This document shows positions 8,395 through 17,964 of a DNA stretch of 64,000 nucleotides, piece after piece. The stretch is from Rhodococcoides kyotonense. Lineage in GTDB: Bacteria; Actinomycetota; Actinomycetes; Mycobacteriales; Mycobacteriaceae. The DNA lies in contig NZ_LVHI01000041.1 in assembly GCF_001645385.1 (NCBI RefSeq), forward strand, positions 47,917 through 111,916, in the 5' to 3' direction. Made by a program: the position numbers and the translations under genes. The notes under the pieces were generated by a model. That model had not been told where the DNA came from. It made no database searches and saw nothing but the letters and a program-made list of their open reading frames with translations. The number at the start of each line of letters is the position of its first letter. The first letter of the stretch is position 1.

Positions 8395-9729
8395 TCAGAC
8401 CTGCCCGACCCGGTCCGCGAGATCCTGCGCGAGCCGGCGGGCCAGGTCGGGCTCGGAGGCTTCGACCATCACACGCACCAGCTGCTCGGTTCCGCTGGGA
8501 CGCAACAGCACCCGACCGTTGTCCCCCAGCTGCCGTTCCACCTCGGCGACGCCGTCGACGACGATCTTCGACGACGCGACGGCGGCCTTGTCGGACACCT
8601 TCACGTTGATCAACACCTGCGGCAAGGTCTGCATCACCGACGCCAGATCGGCCAGCGTGCGTCCGGTCTGCGCCATCCGTGCCATCAACCGCAGCGCGGT
8701 CAGAATGCCGTCGCCGGTGGTGCCGAGCGCTGGAATCACGACGTGCCCGCTCTGCTCGCCGCCGAGCGAGAAGTTTCCCGCGCGCAGCTCTTCGAGAACG
8801 TAGCGGTCACCGACCGCGGCGGTGCGCAGGGCGATCCCGGCCTGACGCATCGCGATGTGCAGTCCGAGGTTGCTCATGACCGTGGCGACGAGCGTGTTCT
8901 CGGCGAGCTCGCCGGACTCCTTCATCGCGATCGCCAGCACCGCCATGATCGCGTCGCCGTCGACGACGGCACCCGACGCGTCGACGGCCAGGCAGCGGTC
9001 TGCGTCGCCGTCGTGGCCGATTCCGATGTCGGCTCCGTGCTTCACGACGGCGTTCTGCAGATCCTCGAGGTGGGTGGATCCGCACTCGTCGTTGATGTTG
9101 AGACCGTCGGGATCGGCATGGATGGCGACGACCGTCGCGCCCGCTGCCGAGTACACCGCAGGAGCAACCGACGATGCGGCGCCGTTCGCGCAGTCGACGA
9201 CGACGGTCAGTCCGGCGAGGTCGTGGCCCACAGCGGTGCGCAGATGCTCGACGTACTTCTCGCCTGCATCGGCGTCGACGCGAACGCGGCCGATCGCGGC
9301 ACCGGTCGGTGCGGGCAACTCGCCGTCACCCGTGATGAGCGACTCGATGCGGTTCTCGACGTCGTCCTCGAGCTTGTGTCCGCCGGAGGCGAAGATCTTG
9401 ATGCCGTTGTCGGGCATCGGGTTGTGCGACGCCGAGATCATGACGCCGAGGGCCGCGTCGTACGAGGCCGTCAGGCACGCCACTGCGGGCGTCGGGAGCA
9501 CGCCGACGTCGACGACGTCCACACCCGACGCGGTCAGACCGGCGATCACGGCGGCGGACAGCATCTCGCCGCTCGCACGGGGATCGCGGCCCACGACCGC
9601 GACCGGACGCGACCCGTTGCGTGGCGCCAACACCGTGGCCGCTGCCCGGGCGACCTTCACCGCCAACTCCGGAGTCAGCAACGCGTTGGCCAACCCTCGA
9701 ACGCCATCGGTACCGAACAGTCGAGTCAT
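8395..9729 (-). CDS. glmM: Phosphoglucosamine mutase
   Basis: Converts glucosamine-6-phosphate to glucosamine-1-phosphate, the step after GlmS. The 444-residue protein has the four-domain phosphohexomutase layout. ISASHNP at about 98-104 carries the phospho-accepting Ser101; the DGDADRC metal-binding loop, a GGEQSGH sugar-binding loop and the C-terminal RPSGTEQLVRVM phosphate-binding loop follow. The frame extends 22 codons upstream, but the ATG at 9729 gives the invariant MTRLFGTDGVRG. It lies just downstream of rpsI, as mrsA does in M. tuberculosis, but a strong hairpin at 9783-9822 separates the two. Confidence 0.96.
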   Translation of the reverse strand: MTRLFGTDGVRGLANALLTPELAVKVARAAATVLAPRNGSRPVAVVGRDPRASGEMLSAAVIAGLTASGVDVVDVGVLPTPAVACLTASYDAALGVMISASHNPMPDNGIKIFASGGHKLEDDVENRIESLITGDGELPAPTGAAIGRVRVDADAGEKYVEHLRTAVGHDLAGLTVVVDCANGAASSVAPAVYSAAGATVVAIHADPDGLNINDECGSTHLEDLQNAVVKHGADIGIGHDGDADRCLAVDASGAVVDGDAIMAVLAIAMKESGELAENTLVATVMSNLGLHIAMRQAGIALRTAAVGDRYVLEELRAGNFSLGGEQSGHVVIPALGTTGDGILTALRLMARMAQTGRTLADLASVMQTLPQVLINVKVSDKAAVASSKIVVDGVAEVERQLGDNGRVLLRPSGTEQLVRVMVEASEPDLARRLAQDLADRVGQV

Positions 9730-9782
9730 ACGCACCCGTCCCCCTTGCCGCAAAACGAAAGTGATCCATCGGTGAAAAGCCA

Positions 9783-9822
9783 CGAGGGCAGGCATCCGGT
9801 CGTTGCCGGGCGCCTGCCCTCG
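9783..9822 (-). terminator. Intrinsic terminator-like hairpin after rpsI
   Basis: An 11-bp perfect stem (arms 9783-9793 and 9812-9822) encloses an 18-base loop that can itself fold through CCGG. On the minus strand the hairpin is followed five bases later by TTTT. It lies in the 114-base gap between the rpsI stop and the glmM start and probably ends the rplM-rpsI transcript. Confidence 0.6.
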
Positions 9823-9843
9823 CAGGTGGAACTGTAAGACGCG

Positions 9844-10392
9844 TCAGCGCTTGGAGTACTGCGACGCCTTGCGGGCCTTCTTCAGGCCGTACTTCTTGCG
9901 CTCGACGGCACGCGCGTCACGCGTCAGGAAGCCTGCGCTCTTGAGAGCGGGGCGATCCTCCGGGGTGACCTCGATGAGTGCACGCGAGATGGCCAGACGC
10001 AGTGCGCCTGCCTGTCCCGACGGGCCGCCACCGTGCAGCAGAGCGATGATGTCGAACGACTCGGTGCGGTCGACGAGAACCAGCGGAGCCTTGATGAGCT
10101 GCTGGTGGACCTTGTTCGGGAAGTAGTCCTCGAGGCTGCGGCCGTTCAGCGTGAAGCCACCGGCACCCGGCGCGAACCGGACACGAGCGACAGCTTCCTT
10201 ACGACGACCGACGGTCTGAACCGGGCGGTCGAACACGATCGGAGCAGGCGCTGCAGCAGCGGCTTCGATCTCGGCGGTGACCTCGGGCTCTTCCACGGAC
10301 ACGAACTCGTCCGCAGCGATCTCGGCCTCGTTGACCTCGACCTCTGCCGGGTTTTCCTGCGACGTCACGTCATTTCCCTCCGGCGCCGTCAC
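9844..10392 (-). CDS. rpsI: 30S ribosomal protein S9
   Basis: The conserved S9 core begins near residue 58 (VQTVGRRKEAVARVR) and ends in the basic KKARKASQYSKR tail that reaches the P-site tRNA. About 55 acidic, Ala/Glu-rich residues precede it (EAEIAADEFVSVEEPEV), longer than in most bacteria but known in actinobacteria. The GTG start overlaps the rplM stop (GTGA), so the pair is translationally coupled. Confidence 0.97.
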   Translation of the reverse strand: MTAPEGNDVTSQENPAEVEVNEAEIAADEFVSVEEPEVTAEIEAAAAAPAPIVFDRPVQTVGRRKEAVARVRFAPGAGGFTLNGRSLEDYFPNKVHQQLIKAPLVLVDRTESFDIIALLHGGGPSGQAGALRLAISRALIEVTPEDRPALKSAGFLTRDARAVERKKYGLKKARKASQYSKR

Positions 10393-10832
10393 TGGGACAC
10401 CTGCTTGATCTCGAACGGAACGGGCTGCTGCGCTGCGTGCGGGTGGTTCGGTCCCGCGTACACCTTCAGCTTGCTCGCGATGGCATTACCGAGCTTGTTC
10501 TTCGGGATCATGCCCTTGACGGCCTTCTCCACGAGACGATCGGGGTTGTTTTCCAACACCTGACGCGTCGAGCGCGACTTCAGACCGCCCGGGTGGCCGG
10601 AGTGGTGGTGGTGGAACTTGTCGTCGAGCTTGTTACCGCTGATGGCAACCTTCTCGGCGTTGATGATGACGACGAAGTCGCCACCGTCGACGTTGGGTGC
10701 GTACGTCGGCTTGTGCTTGCCGCGAAGCAGAGTCGCGGCCTGGACGGCAAGGCGTCCCAGCACGACGTCCGTCGCGTCGATCACATGCCACGCCCGGGTG
10801 GTGTCCCCGGCCTTCGGGCTGTATGTAGACAC
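10389..10832 (-). CDS. rplM: 50S ribosomal protein L13
   Basis: A 147-residue L13 with the family's TYSPKAGDTTRAWHVIDA opening, LRGKHKPTYAPN and the VKGMIPKNKLG motif. It is the first gene of the rplM-rpsI operon. A leader of about 125 bases separates it from a good sigA-like promoter at 10965-10994. Confidence 0.97.
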   Translation of the reverse strand: MSTYSPKAGDTTRAWHVIDATDVVLGRLAVQAATLLRGKHKPTYAPNVDGGDFVVIINAEKVAISGNKLDDKFHHHHSGHPGGLKSRSTRQVLENNPDRLVEKAVKGMIPKNKLGNAIASKLKVYAGPNHPHAAQQPVPFEIKQVSQ

Positions 10833-10964
10833 GTAAGAGTCCTGTCTTCATGATGTCGCTGCTGGCCACGGCGTGTTGATGAGCTCGGCGGCCAGTTGAG
10901 ACCCGAGATCGAGAGCTCGTCCGCGCACGAATGCATGCGGCGAGCCCGTACACGCCAACGAAGG

Positions 10965-10994
10965 ACGATACCGGCTTCGGCCGGCCCAGGTCAA
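10965..10994 (-). promoter_or_regulatory. sigA-like promoter for rplM-rpsI
   Basis: Minus strand: TTGACC (10989-10994), 18-base spacer, TATCGT (10965-10970). It lies between the DksA-like gene and rplM with the right orientation and distance. The spacer contains a short CCGGC hairpin (10971-10984). Predicted from sequence only. Confidence 0.5.
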
Positions 10995-11021
10995 AACGCC
11001 TCTTCGGCGTCGACCCCCGAG

Positions 11022-11369
11022 TCAGCGACGGCCGGTGCAGTCGATGCAGCGACGAGCCGTCACCAACGCCTCCAACCGGGCGTCCGAGATCGCCGAGCCA
11101 CACCGTTCGCAGCGACCGTAGGTTCCGGCGTCGAGCCTCGCGGCGGCTGCGTCGAGCTCGCGCAATTCGTCTTCGGCGTCGCGCGCGAGGCCTGAGATCT
11201 TCGCGCGCTCGAAGGCGATGGTGGAGCCTTCGGGGTCGTGCTCGTCGTCGGCAGTGCTGAATTCCGACCCTGCGACGATCGCGGCGAACTGCTCACGCAG
11301 AGAAACCAGGCGCGCGGCAGTGGCGGCACGCACCTCGTCGATGCGATGCCGGGCGACGTCGGGGTCCAT
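11022..11369 (-). CDS. DksA/TraR-family C4 zinc-finger protein
   Basis: A 115-residue protein with a long N-terminal coiled-coil hairpin (about 4-80, rich in Glu/Arg/Ala) and a C-terminal zinc finger with Cys87, Cys90, Cys108 and Cys111 in the canonical C-x2-C-x17-C-x2-C spacing. DksA-type proteins bind the RNA polymerase secondary channel and alter promoter response; whether this one does is not shown by sequence. The frame is open upstream. The ATG at 11369 gives the normal family length; ATGs at 11405 and 11411 are alternatives. It lies 74 bases downstream of esxT on the same strand and could share the ESX transcript. Confidence 0.8.
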   Translation of the reverse strand: MDPDVARHRIDEVRAATAARLVSLREQFAAIVAGSEFSTADDEHDPEGSTIAFERAKISGLARDAEDELRELDAAAARLDAGTYGRCERCGSAISDARLEALVTARRCIDCTGRR

Positions 11370-11443
11370 GACACCAGTGAACACCACGAAGGCCGGGCCC
11401 GACATCGTCATGACGTCGGCCCGGCCCGTGCAGGTGTCGCCGA

Positions 11444-11734
11444 TCAGGCGAAGCGAGCCCGGTTGATCGCTTCCTGCTCGATCATCTTCTGGTTGCCCGC
11501 GGAGACGGCGCCGATGAGGCTCTGCAGGACCGTGTTGAGTTCGGCTTGAGCGGCGTTCCACTCGCCCTGGCGGACCTGGTACGCATCGGCGTCGGCGCCC
11601 TGCCACGTGGCGACGAGCGGCTGGATCGAGGACTTGATCTCGTCGAGTTTCTCGTTCAAAGACTGCCACTTGACCGTCATGCCGCTTGCCAGATCGGCGA
11701 TCGAGCCGAAGTTGTATCTGATTTCGCCGTCCAT
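11444..11734 (-). CDS. esxT: WXG100-family secreted protein EsxT
   Basis: A 96-residue helical hairpin with the central TWQGAD WxG turn near residue 44. A later QEAINRARF segment may hold part of the C-terminal export signal. Together with esxU it forms the substrate pair of ESX-4, corresponding in position to Rv3444c. Clear AGAGGAAC-type ribosome-binding site; 45 bases separate it from esxU. Confidence 0.9.
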   Translation of the reverse strand: MDGEIRYNFGSIADLASGMTVKWQSLNEKLDEIKSSIQPLVATWQGADADAYQVRQGEWNAAQAELNTVLQSLIGAVSAGNQKMIEQEAINRARFA

Positions 11735-11779
11735 GTGTCGGTTCCTCTTTCTCGGTTCGGTGCGTGGATGGGGTGACGG

Positions 11780-12088
11780 TCAGAGATTGAGGGTGCCGGC
11801 GACCGAGTTGATCGACGAGACGTTGTCCTGCTCGGACTGGTCGTACTCGACACCGGAAGTCTTGATGGCCTGGCTGATACCGGCCAGAGCGTTCTCCAGC
11901 TTGAAGGCGCTGGCATCCCAGTTGGTCATGACCTGGGCGAACGTCGTCGACGCCGCACCCTTCCAGATTCCCGACGCGGCCAGGTCGACATCGCCCCGAA
12001 GCGCTCTCAACTGCCCCGCGATCTGATCTCGCAGCCCGTCGACCTTCGCGGCGACGGCGAGCATGGTGTCGATATTTGCATCTGCCAT
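11780..12088 (-). CDS. esxU: WXG100-family secreted protein EsxU
   Basis: A 102-residue WXG100 protein with the IWKGAAS turn near residue 42 flanked by two amphipathic helices, and a C-terminal YDQSEQDNV segment resembling the Y-x3-D/E type VII export signal. It is the partner of EsxT and matches Rv3445c in position. A gap of 148 bases separates it from the gene at 12237; no promoter stood out there. Confidence 0.9.
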   Translation of the reverse strand: MADANIDTMLAVAAKVDGLRDQIAGQLRALRGDVDLAASGIWKGAASTTFAQVMTNWDASAFKLENALAGISQAIKTSGVEYDQSEQDNVSSINSVAGTLNL

Positions 12089-12236
12089 GTCAACTCCTGA
12101 TTCTTCGATGATGGGTTCTCGCGGTGGGTCCGCCGCAGCGATGGACGTGCGGGACGAAGCTGCCGGTATGTCCTACATCTGCTTGGACGCACCGACGCAC
12201 GTGATCGGTTCCGCCATCTCTCACTTGTTCTCGGAC

Positions 12237-13757
12237 TCAGTTCGGTCGAACCGTCAACGACGTGGTGGCCCGTGCGCAGTCGTCCTCGAGGACGGCCTCC
12301 TCCCCGAGCGTCGACTGGCAACCGATGGCGATCTGAAGATCGTCCTCGACGAAGACGCGCCACCTCACGATCGACTCGTCGTCCGGCGACTCGGTGTACG
12401 ACAGGGCCACTCGCCCACCGACATCCGTTGCACGCGTGAGGTTTCCGAGAGACGTGTCACCCCCTCTCCGATCGGCCTCGGCGAACAGGTCGTCGGCGAC
12501 GTCGTCGAACGTCGCACCGGGTGTCAACGGGGTGGTCGCCACCACGATCCGCCGGTCAGGCAGGTCGTCGGGGACCAACACCAGCCGGTCGGGTTCCTCG
12601 CGCGCCGACCACGTCGACGGAAGTTCGAGCCGGACACGCCCTACCTCGAAGCCGGTTACCGCAGGTGGGGACGGCGAGGTCGTCGCCGGAACGACAGGCG
12701 GTGCTCGGACCGCCGTCGAGCCCACGACCGACGTCGTCGGCGGTGGACGAGGCGTCGAGAGATGTCGAGCCGCAGCGGGTTGGGTCGGTGCAGGCGCGCC
12801 GCGCATCAGAACGACGACGAACGCGACGAGAATCACCACGGCGACCGCGATCAACGTAGCCGGAATCGCACCACCGCGTCGACGAACCTCGTCCGACTCC
12901 GCCGTCACTTCACTCAACCAGGCAGCCGACCGCACCGGCAACGGAATGTCCGAGATGTAGTCCGCTACCTCGATTTCCGGCACTCGCCCCTCAGGGGAGA
13001 TACCCGCTCGACCCGCCATGGCACGCACGACGTCACTGCCGTCGAGTCGACGGAGAACGTGAGGCACCGTAACGGAGAGCGGATTCGGCTGCGCCCCAGC
13101 GGAATCGACGACGAAGACGTGCACCGGATCTCGGCTCGGCCGGGAGGCGATGGCGGCGGCGACGCGCTCCTCGACCCGTCGCCAGCCCGAGCCGTCGGCC
13201 ACGAGATCCAGCGCCCCGGTGGTGATCCAGTCTCCGGAAACGGTCGCCGACCCGTCGGCGTCGAGAGTCACTGCACTCACCGCGGAGTCGAGAAGCGCCA
13301 TCTCGACGACGACCGCGAATTCGGGCGCCCGCTCTCCCACGCTGTGCACGGCCGCGACGGCGGTGTCGACGAGCAGCACCTCGCGAGCGACGGGCTGAGC
13401 GGCGAGCCGAACCGTCCGCCGCCGGTGGTGGCCCCACGTCGCCGGACACGATATCTCCAGCACGTCGACGCCGTCCGACGCACCTGCGCTGTGCAAGGCG
13501 GCCTTCAGCGTGCCTGCCAGGACCTCCGCGGTCGCGACGGGTGTGACCCCGACGATCGTCACGGGGTCGTCGATCGTGCGCGACAGGTGACACACGGTGT
13601 CCGGGTCGTCGAGATCGACAGGGAACGACAGAACCCCGTCGCGCACCACTGCCGACGTCGTATGACGGGTCTCGATCACCTCGTCACCGCGCGCGTGGAG
13701 CACCGACATCACACCGTCGCCGAGATGCACTGCGGCGTAACTCCGTTCGCCCCTCAC
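12237..13757 (-). CDS. Type VII secretion-associated protein, Rv3446c-like
   Basis: A 506-residue protein in the position of Rv3446c of ESX-4. The N-terminal half (1-270) has an alternating strand/helix pattern with VLLVDTAVAAVHSVG, reminiscent of an actin/Hsp70-type fold. One membrane helix lies at about 297-318 (ATLIAVAVVILVAFVVVLM). A Pro/Thr/Ser linker (322-370) and an extracytoplasmic domain of about 130 residues follow. The GTG start overlaps the eccC stop (GTGA), indicating coupled expression. Its role in secretion is not established; the family name comes from position and recalled homology. Confidence 0.8.
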   Translation of the reverse strand: MRGERSYAAVHLGDGVMSVLHARGDEVIETRHTTSAVVRDGVLSFPVDLDDPDTVCHLSRTIDDPVTIVGVTPVATAEVLAGTLKAALHSAGASDGVDVLEISCPATWGHHRRRTVRLAAQPVAREVLLVDTAVAAVHSVGERAPEFAVVVEMALLDSAVSAVTLDADGSATVSGDWITTGALDLVADGSGWRRVEERVAAAIASRPSRDPVHVFVVDSAGAQPNPLSVTVPHVLRRLDGSDVVRAMAGRAGISPEGRVPEIEVADYISDIPLPVRSAAWLSEVTAESDEVRRRGGAIPATLIAVAVVILVAFVVVLMRGAPAPTQPAAARHLSTPRPPPTTSVVGSTAVRAPPVVPATTSPSPPAVTGFEVGRVRLELPSTWSAREEPDRLVLVPDDLPDRRIVVATTPLTPGATFDDVADDLFAEADRRGGDTSLGNLTRATDVGGRVALSYTESPDDESIVRWRVFVEDDLQIAIGCQSTLGEEAVLEDDCARATTSLTVRPN

Positions 13758-16700
13758 TCGGGTATCCAGGCCAGCTGGACCAACGACTGCCCACGGCGAT
13801 CGACGAGCGTTCCACGTCCCGGGGGCAGCGGAGTCGGCTTGACCGACCCGATCAGAGCGCCCTCGTCACGGCTTCCACTCATGACGAGACCGGCCGAGAC
13901 GAGGTCACGCAACCGCGACACCACCTGGTCGTACAGCGACCTCGACGCTCCCCCGGACCGTCTCGCCACGACGAGATGGAAGCCGATGTCTCGCGCGTGC
14001 GGAAGGTATTCGACGATTACCGACAACGGATTTCCCGACGGCGTCGCCACCAGGTCGTAGTCGTCGACGACCACGAAGATCTCGGGCCCGGTCCACCACG
14101 ACCGTTCACGCAGTTCACGCTGCGTCACGTCAGGACCGGGCATGCGGGCAGCCAGCTTGACGGCCAACTCTCCCATCATCGTCGTAAGAACCGAGTGCGA
14201 CGCAGCGTATCCGGCGAGGTGATCACCGGTCACGGTGCCGAGCATCGTGCGCCGATAGTCGACGAGAATGACCTTGACCTGTGCCGATGTGTTCGCTTCG
14301 ACGAGCGATGCACACATCGAGCGGAGCAGAGCAGTCTTGCCGCACTCGGTGTCACCGAACATGAGAAAGTGCGGTTGCTCCCCGAAATCGACTGCGACAG
14401 GCTTCAACTCGGCCTCGTCGACGCCGATCGGAACGGTGATCTCGGGACGACCACCCCCCTGTCTCGGCCAGCGTCCAGTCAGCATGTCGAGAAGCGCAGC
14501 GCGCGAGAGGTTCTCGGGCAACATGCGAACACCGGGCGCCGACATGCCGGTGAAGACACGCGCTACCGCCGTGACCGCGGCCTGGACACCGGCACCGAGA
14601 TCGACCGTCGCCGATGTGTCGTCGATCCTTGGCAGCGCGGTCAACAGGTGCAAACCGTCCTTCGTGATTCCACGCCCGGGACGGTTCTCGGGGACACGAG
14701 CAGCCTTGGCACGCCCGAACTCGGAGTCCGATGCGTCACCGAGTTTCAACTCGATCCGAGTACCGACCAGATCCTTCGTCGCGGGGCGCACCTCGGCCCA
14801 TCGAGAGGCACTGAGAACAAGGTGCACACCGTACGACAGCCCCTGTGCCGTCAACGCCGCAAGGTCAGGTTCGAGCGATTCGAAATCGGACCTGATGCTC
14901 GCCCACCCGTCGACCACCAGGAACACATCGCCGAACCCGTCGTCGGTATCGACCGGACCCCCGGCGCGTCGTCGACGGAAGTCGACCATCGAATCGATTC
15001 CCGCTGAACGGAAATGATTTTCGCGACGAGCGATCACCGCGGTCACCTCGGCCACGGTGCGTCTGACACGGTCGACGTCCGTCCTGCCCGCAACCGAACC
15101 GACGTGCGGAAGAGCCTGCAGAGCTCCGAGTGTGCCGCCGCCGAAGTCGAGGCAGTAGAACTGCACCTGCTCGGGCGTGTGCGTCAGAGCGAGCGACAGG
15201 ATCAGCGTTCGAAGAACCGTCGATTTGCCCGACTGCGGGCCGCCGACGACGGCCATGTGTCCCTGTGCCGCGGACAAGTCGACCGTCAGAAGGTCGCGGC
15301 GCTGGTCGTACGGACGGTCGACGATGCCGATCGGCACCCGGAGCGACGCGGACGCCGGGGCCGGGCCCGTCAGCACCGAGTCGGGTATCAACCGATCGAG
15401 GGTCGGTGGGAGGTCGAGCGGTGGTAACCACACCTCGTGCGCAGCCGATCCTCTACCGCGTATCCGATCCACGACGACGTCGAGCACCGTCCGTCCATTC
15501 GCCGCCGGCTCGGGCGTCTGCACGGCAGCAGAAGTGGCGGCCGGCCGTACTGACACCACCTCCTCGTTCCGGAGCCGAACCGGGAATGCGCCGAACACGC
15601 GCGGTCGGATGTCGATCGCTGCCCGCCCTGCAGCTCGTTCGGCACCCCGCGGTCGGACGTAGGGCCCCGACACGTACGCCGCCGCGAAACGCACGATCTC
15701 CGAGGAATCGCACTTCAGATAGCCGACGCCGGGCTGCGCAGGCAGGTGGTAGGCGTCGGGAACACCGAGTACCGAACGAGACTCGTTGGCGGAGAACGTC
15801 TTCAACCCGATCCGGTACGACAGATGGCTGTCGAGACCTCGCAGTTTGCCCTCTTCGAGCCGCTGACTCGCCAGCAACAGATGCATGTGCAGCGATCGCC
15901 CGAGACGCCCGACAGCGACGAACAGTTCGGCGAATTCCGGCTGCTGGCCGATCAATTCGGAGAACTCGTCGACGACGATGAACAACGCAGGCAGCGGCGC
16001 GAGCGGCGCGCCCGCCGCACGGGCTCTCTCGTAGTCCGACACGTTCGCGTAATTGCCTGCGTCCCGCAGCAATTCCTGACGCCGGTTCATCTCACCGGCG
16101 ATCGCGTCGCGCATCCGGTCGACGAGCGCCAGATCGTCCGCGAGATTGGTGATCACCGCGGCTACGTGCGGCGCGTCCTCCAACCCGGCGAACGTCGCAC
16201 CACCCTTGAAGTCGACGAGCACCACGTTGAGCTGATCCGGGCCGTGTCGGGCGACCATGCCGAGCACCAGTGTGCGCAGAAACTCCGATTTCCCCGATCC
16301 TGTTGCACCGATGCACAATCCGTGCGGACCCATGCCGTTCTCGGCGGACTCCTTCAGGTCGATCTCGACGGGGCTGCCATCGGGTGCGACGCCGATCGGA
16401 ACCCGCAACCGGTCACGACCGCGGCGCGGAACCCACGTGCGGTCGGTGTCGAGCACACCGACGTCGGGGATGCCCAACAACCGATGCCACTCCGACATCG
16501 ATCCCGTGTCGTCCGACCCGTCGTCGGTAGCCGCGTGCGCGGCCGCGGTGCGGTAGGGCGAGAGGCGTCGGGCAACGGTCTCGGCCTGGGCGACGCTCAG
16601 TCCGTCCACCGCACCGAAGAGTTCGATGCGGTTGCCGCTGACCGCCCCGATCGTCCCGTTCTCGGTCACCAACCGCAGCCCTCTACCGGCTGCGAGACCC

Positions 16701-17752
16701 GAGGCGAAGTCGGACAGGTCGACGACGGTGACGGCATCGAGTCCGGTGCGGACGACGTCGGTATCAGAATTGTCGAGCAACCCGCCGTCGACGACGATCA
16801 CGAGCTGAGGCACTCCGGGTGACGGCGCGGAACCGCGCGCGAAGCGCGTACGCAACGAAAGATGCTCCGCGAGAGACGATTCGAGCTCCAGGAACGATCC
16901 GTAGATCGTTCTCGCGGTTCCGACGTCGTCGCGCGCACTGTCGTGTTGGGCGTGCGGCAGCCACTTGGTCCAATCCCAGTACGTCACGGTGTCCGGCCCG
17001 CAGACGACGGCGAGGCGTACCTGGTCGGGATCGTGAAAAGTACAGAGCGACGCGAGCATCGCACGCACCAAAGCTCGCCCGGCATCCCGGTCACCGGCTA
17101 CCGAGATGGCCGCGAACCCGCGCAGCGACACGGCCGTCGGCAGCGTCGATACCACCGAGTGCGCCCTCACGAATCTCCGCAGCGACACCGCCGACACCGG
17201 TTCCAACTCCTCCACCGGTCCCGTCTCGGGTGGGACGAGGCGCGTCGCGAGCCGTTGGTCGCCGGTGCCGAGGCGCACGTGGCAGAAATCCGGGTCCGAC
17301 GTGCGTCGCTCCCACATGCGAGTGGTTCCCGAGTAGGTCCATAAGACCTCCGGAGCCGGATGCGACCACTCCAGTGCTGCGCGTTGGCTTTCCGCGGTCG
17401 CGGCGACGTCGCGCCGCAGCCCGTCCAGATAGCGCAGATAGTCCTTGCGGTCCTCGTTCGCCTCCGCCGTTCGTGCACCGCTGCCGCGACCGCCACCGGC
17501 GACCATTCCGAGCATCGACACCAGCATCATCGCCGGGAACATCAACATCATCGGGTTCGCCGCCATGCCGGAGGTGAACATCAACGCGACCATCCCGACC
17601 ATGGCCGCGACCATGACGACCGGCATCAGCTTGGTCATCAGATTGCCCGGGACGACGCGCGAAATCTCCGGCGGCGCCTGCAGCGTCACTTCGCCGCCAG
17701 GGGTGCGCGGAACCGGCCGACGCTGCCCGCGCACGAAACGAATCGTGCTCAC
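13754..17752 (-). CDS. eccC4: ESX-4 motor ATPase EccC
   Basis: The FtsK/SpoIIIE-type ATPase that recognises WXG100 substrates and drives export through the inner-membrane complex. The protein has 1332 residues. Two N-terminal membrane helices lie at about 42-85. Three ATPase domains follow, with Walker A motifs GATGSGKS (482-489), GGPQSGKS (837-844) and GDTECGKT (1133-1140). The first has an intact Walker B (FIVVDEFSEL). The second reads FLVVDGW without the catalytic Glu, so domain 1 is the likely working ATPase, as in other EccC proteins. The single-chain form is typical of ESX-4. GTG start. Confidence 0.95.
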   Translation of the reverse strand: MSTIRFVRGQRRPVPRTPGGEVTLQAPPEISRVVPGNLMTKLMPVVMVAAMVGMVALMFTSGMAANPMMLMFPAMMLVSMLGMVAGGGRGSGARTAEANEDRKDYLRYLDGLRRDVAATAESQRAALEWSHPAPEVLWTYSGTTRMWERRTSDPDFCHVRLGTGDQRLATRLVPPETGPVEELEPVSAVSLRRFVRAHSVVSTLPTAVSLRGFAAISVAGDRDAGRALVRAMLASLCTFHDPDQVRLAVVCGPDTVTYWDWTKWLPHAQHDSARDDVGTARTIYGSFLELESSLAEHLSLRTRFARGSAPSPGVPQLVIVVDGGLLDNSDTDVVRTGLDAVTVVDLSDFASGLAAGRGLRLVTENGTIGAVSGNRIELFGAVDGLSVAQAETVARRLSPYRTAAAHAATDDGSDDTGSMSEWHRLLGIPDVGVLDTDRTWVPRRGRDRLRVPIGVAPDGSPVEIDLKESAENGMGPHGLCIGATGSGKSEFLRTLVLGMVARHGPDQLNVVLVDFKGGATFAGLEDAPHVAAVITNLADDLALVDRMRDAIAGEMNRRQELLRDAGNYANVSDYERARAAGAPLAPLPALFIVVDEFSELIGQQPEFAELFVAVGRLGRSLHMHLLLASQRLEEGKLRGLDSHLSYRIGLKTFSANESRSVLGVPDAYHLPAQPGVGYLKCDSSEIVRFAAAYVSGPYVRPRGAERAAGRAAIDIRPRVFGAFPVRLRNEEVVSVRPAATSAAVQTPEPAANGRTVLDVVVDRIRGRGSAAHEVWLPPLDLPPTLDRLIPDSVLTGPAPASASLRVPIGIVDRPYDQRRDLLTVDLSAAQGHMAVVGGPQSGKSTVLRTLILSLALTHTPEQVQFYCLDFGGGTLGALQALPHVGSVAGRTDVDRVRRTVAEVTAVIARRENHFRSAGIDSMVDFRRRRAGGPVDTDDGFGDVFLVVDGWASIRSDFESLEPDLAALTAQGLSYGVHLVLSASRWAEVRPATKDLVGTRIELKLGDASDSEFGRAKAARVPENRPGRGITKDGLHLLTALPRIDDTSATVDLGAGVQAAVTAVARVFTGMSAPGVRMLPENLSRAALLDMLTGRWPRQGGGRPEITVPIGVDEAELKPVAVDFGEQPHFLMFGDTECGKTALLRSMCASLVEANTSAQVKVILVDYRRTMLGTVTGDHLAGYAASHSVLTTMMGELAVKLAARMPGPDVTQRELRERSWWTGPEIFVVVDDYDLVATPSGNPLSVIVEYLPHARDIGFHLVVARRSGGASRSLYDQVVSRLRDLVSAGLVMSGSRDEGALIGSVKPTPLPPGRGTLVDRRGQSLVQLAWIPE

Positions 17753-17964
17753 GTACTACTACTCACGCTGAACGACGCCCCCCACCGTTCGGTGTCCCCC
17801 GTTACCGCAGACTGCTCGTTCCCAGGCGAGCGGTCTGTTTCCGCGACAGACTAGCCCATGGGCACGTTCTCCGCGAGGGACGAGCACGGAATAGTTGCAC
17901 GTACACAGGAGTTGAGGATCGGAGACGACGAGCACCGAAGCGAACGAAAGGTTGGCGTCACCCG

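Noticed and set aside
12063..14060. Plus-strand open frame of 665 codons opposite the Rv3446c-like gene and eccC
   Set aside because: Arg/His-rich shadow frame with no domain pattern; the minus-strand genes explain the sequence.
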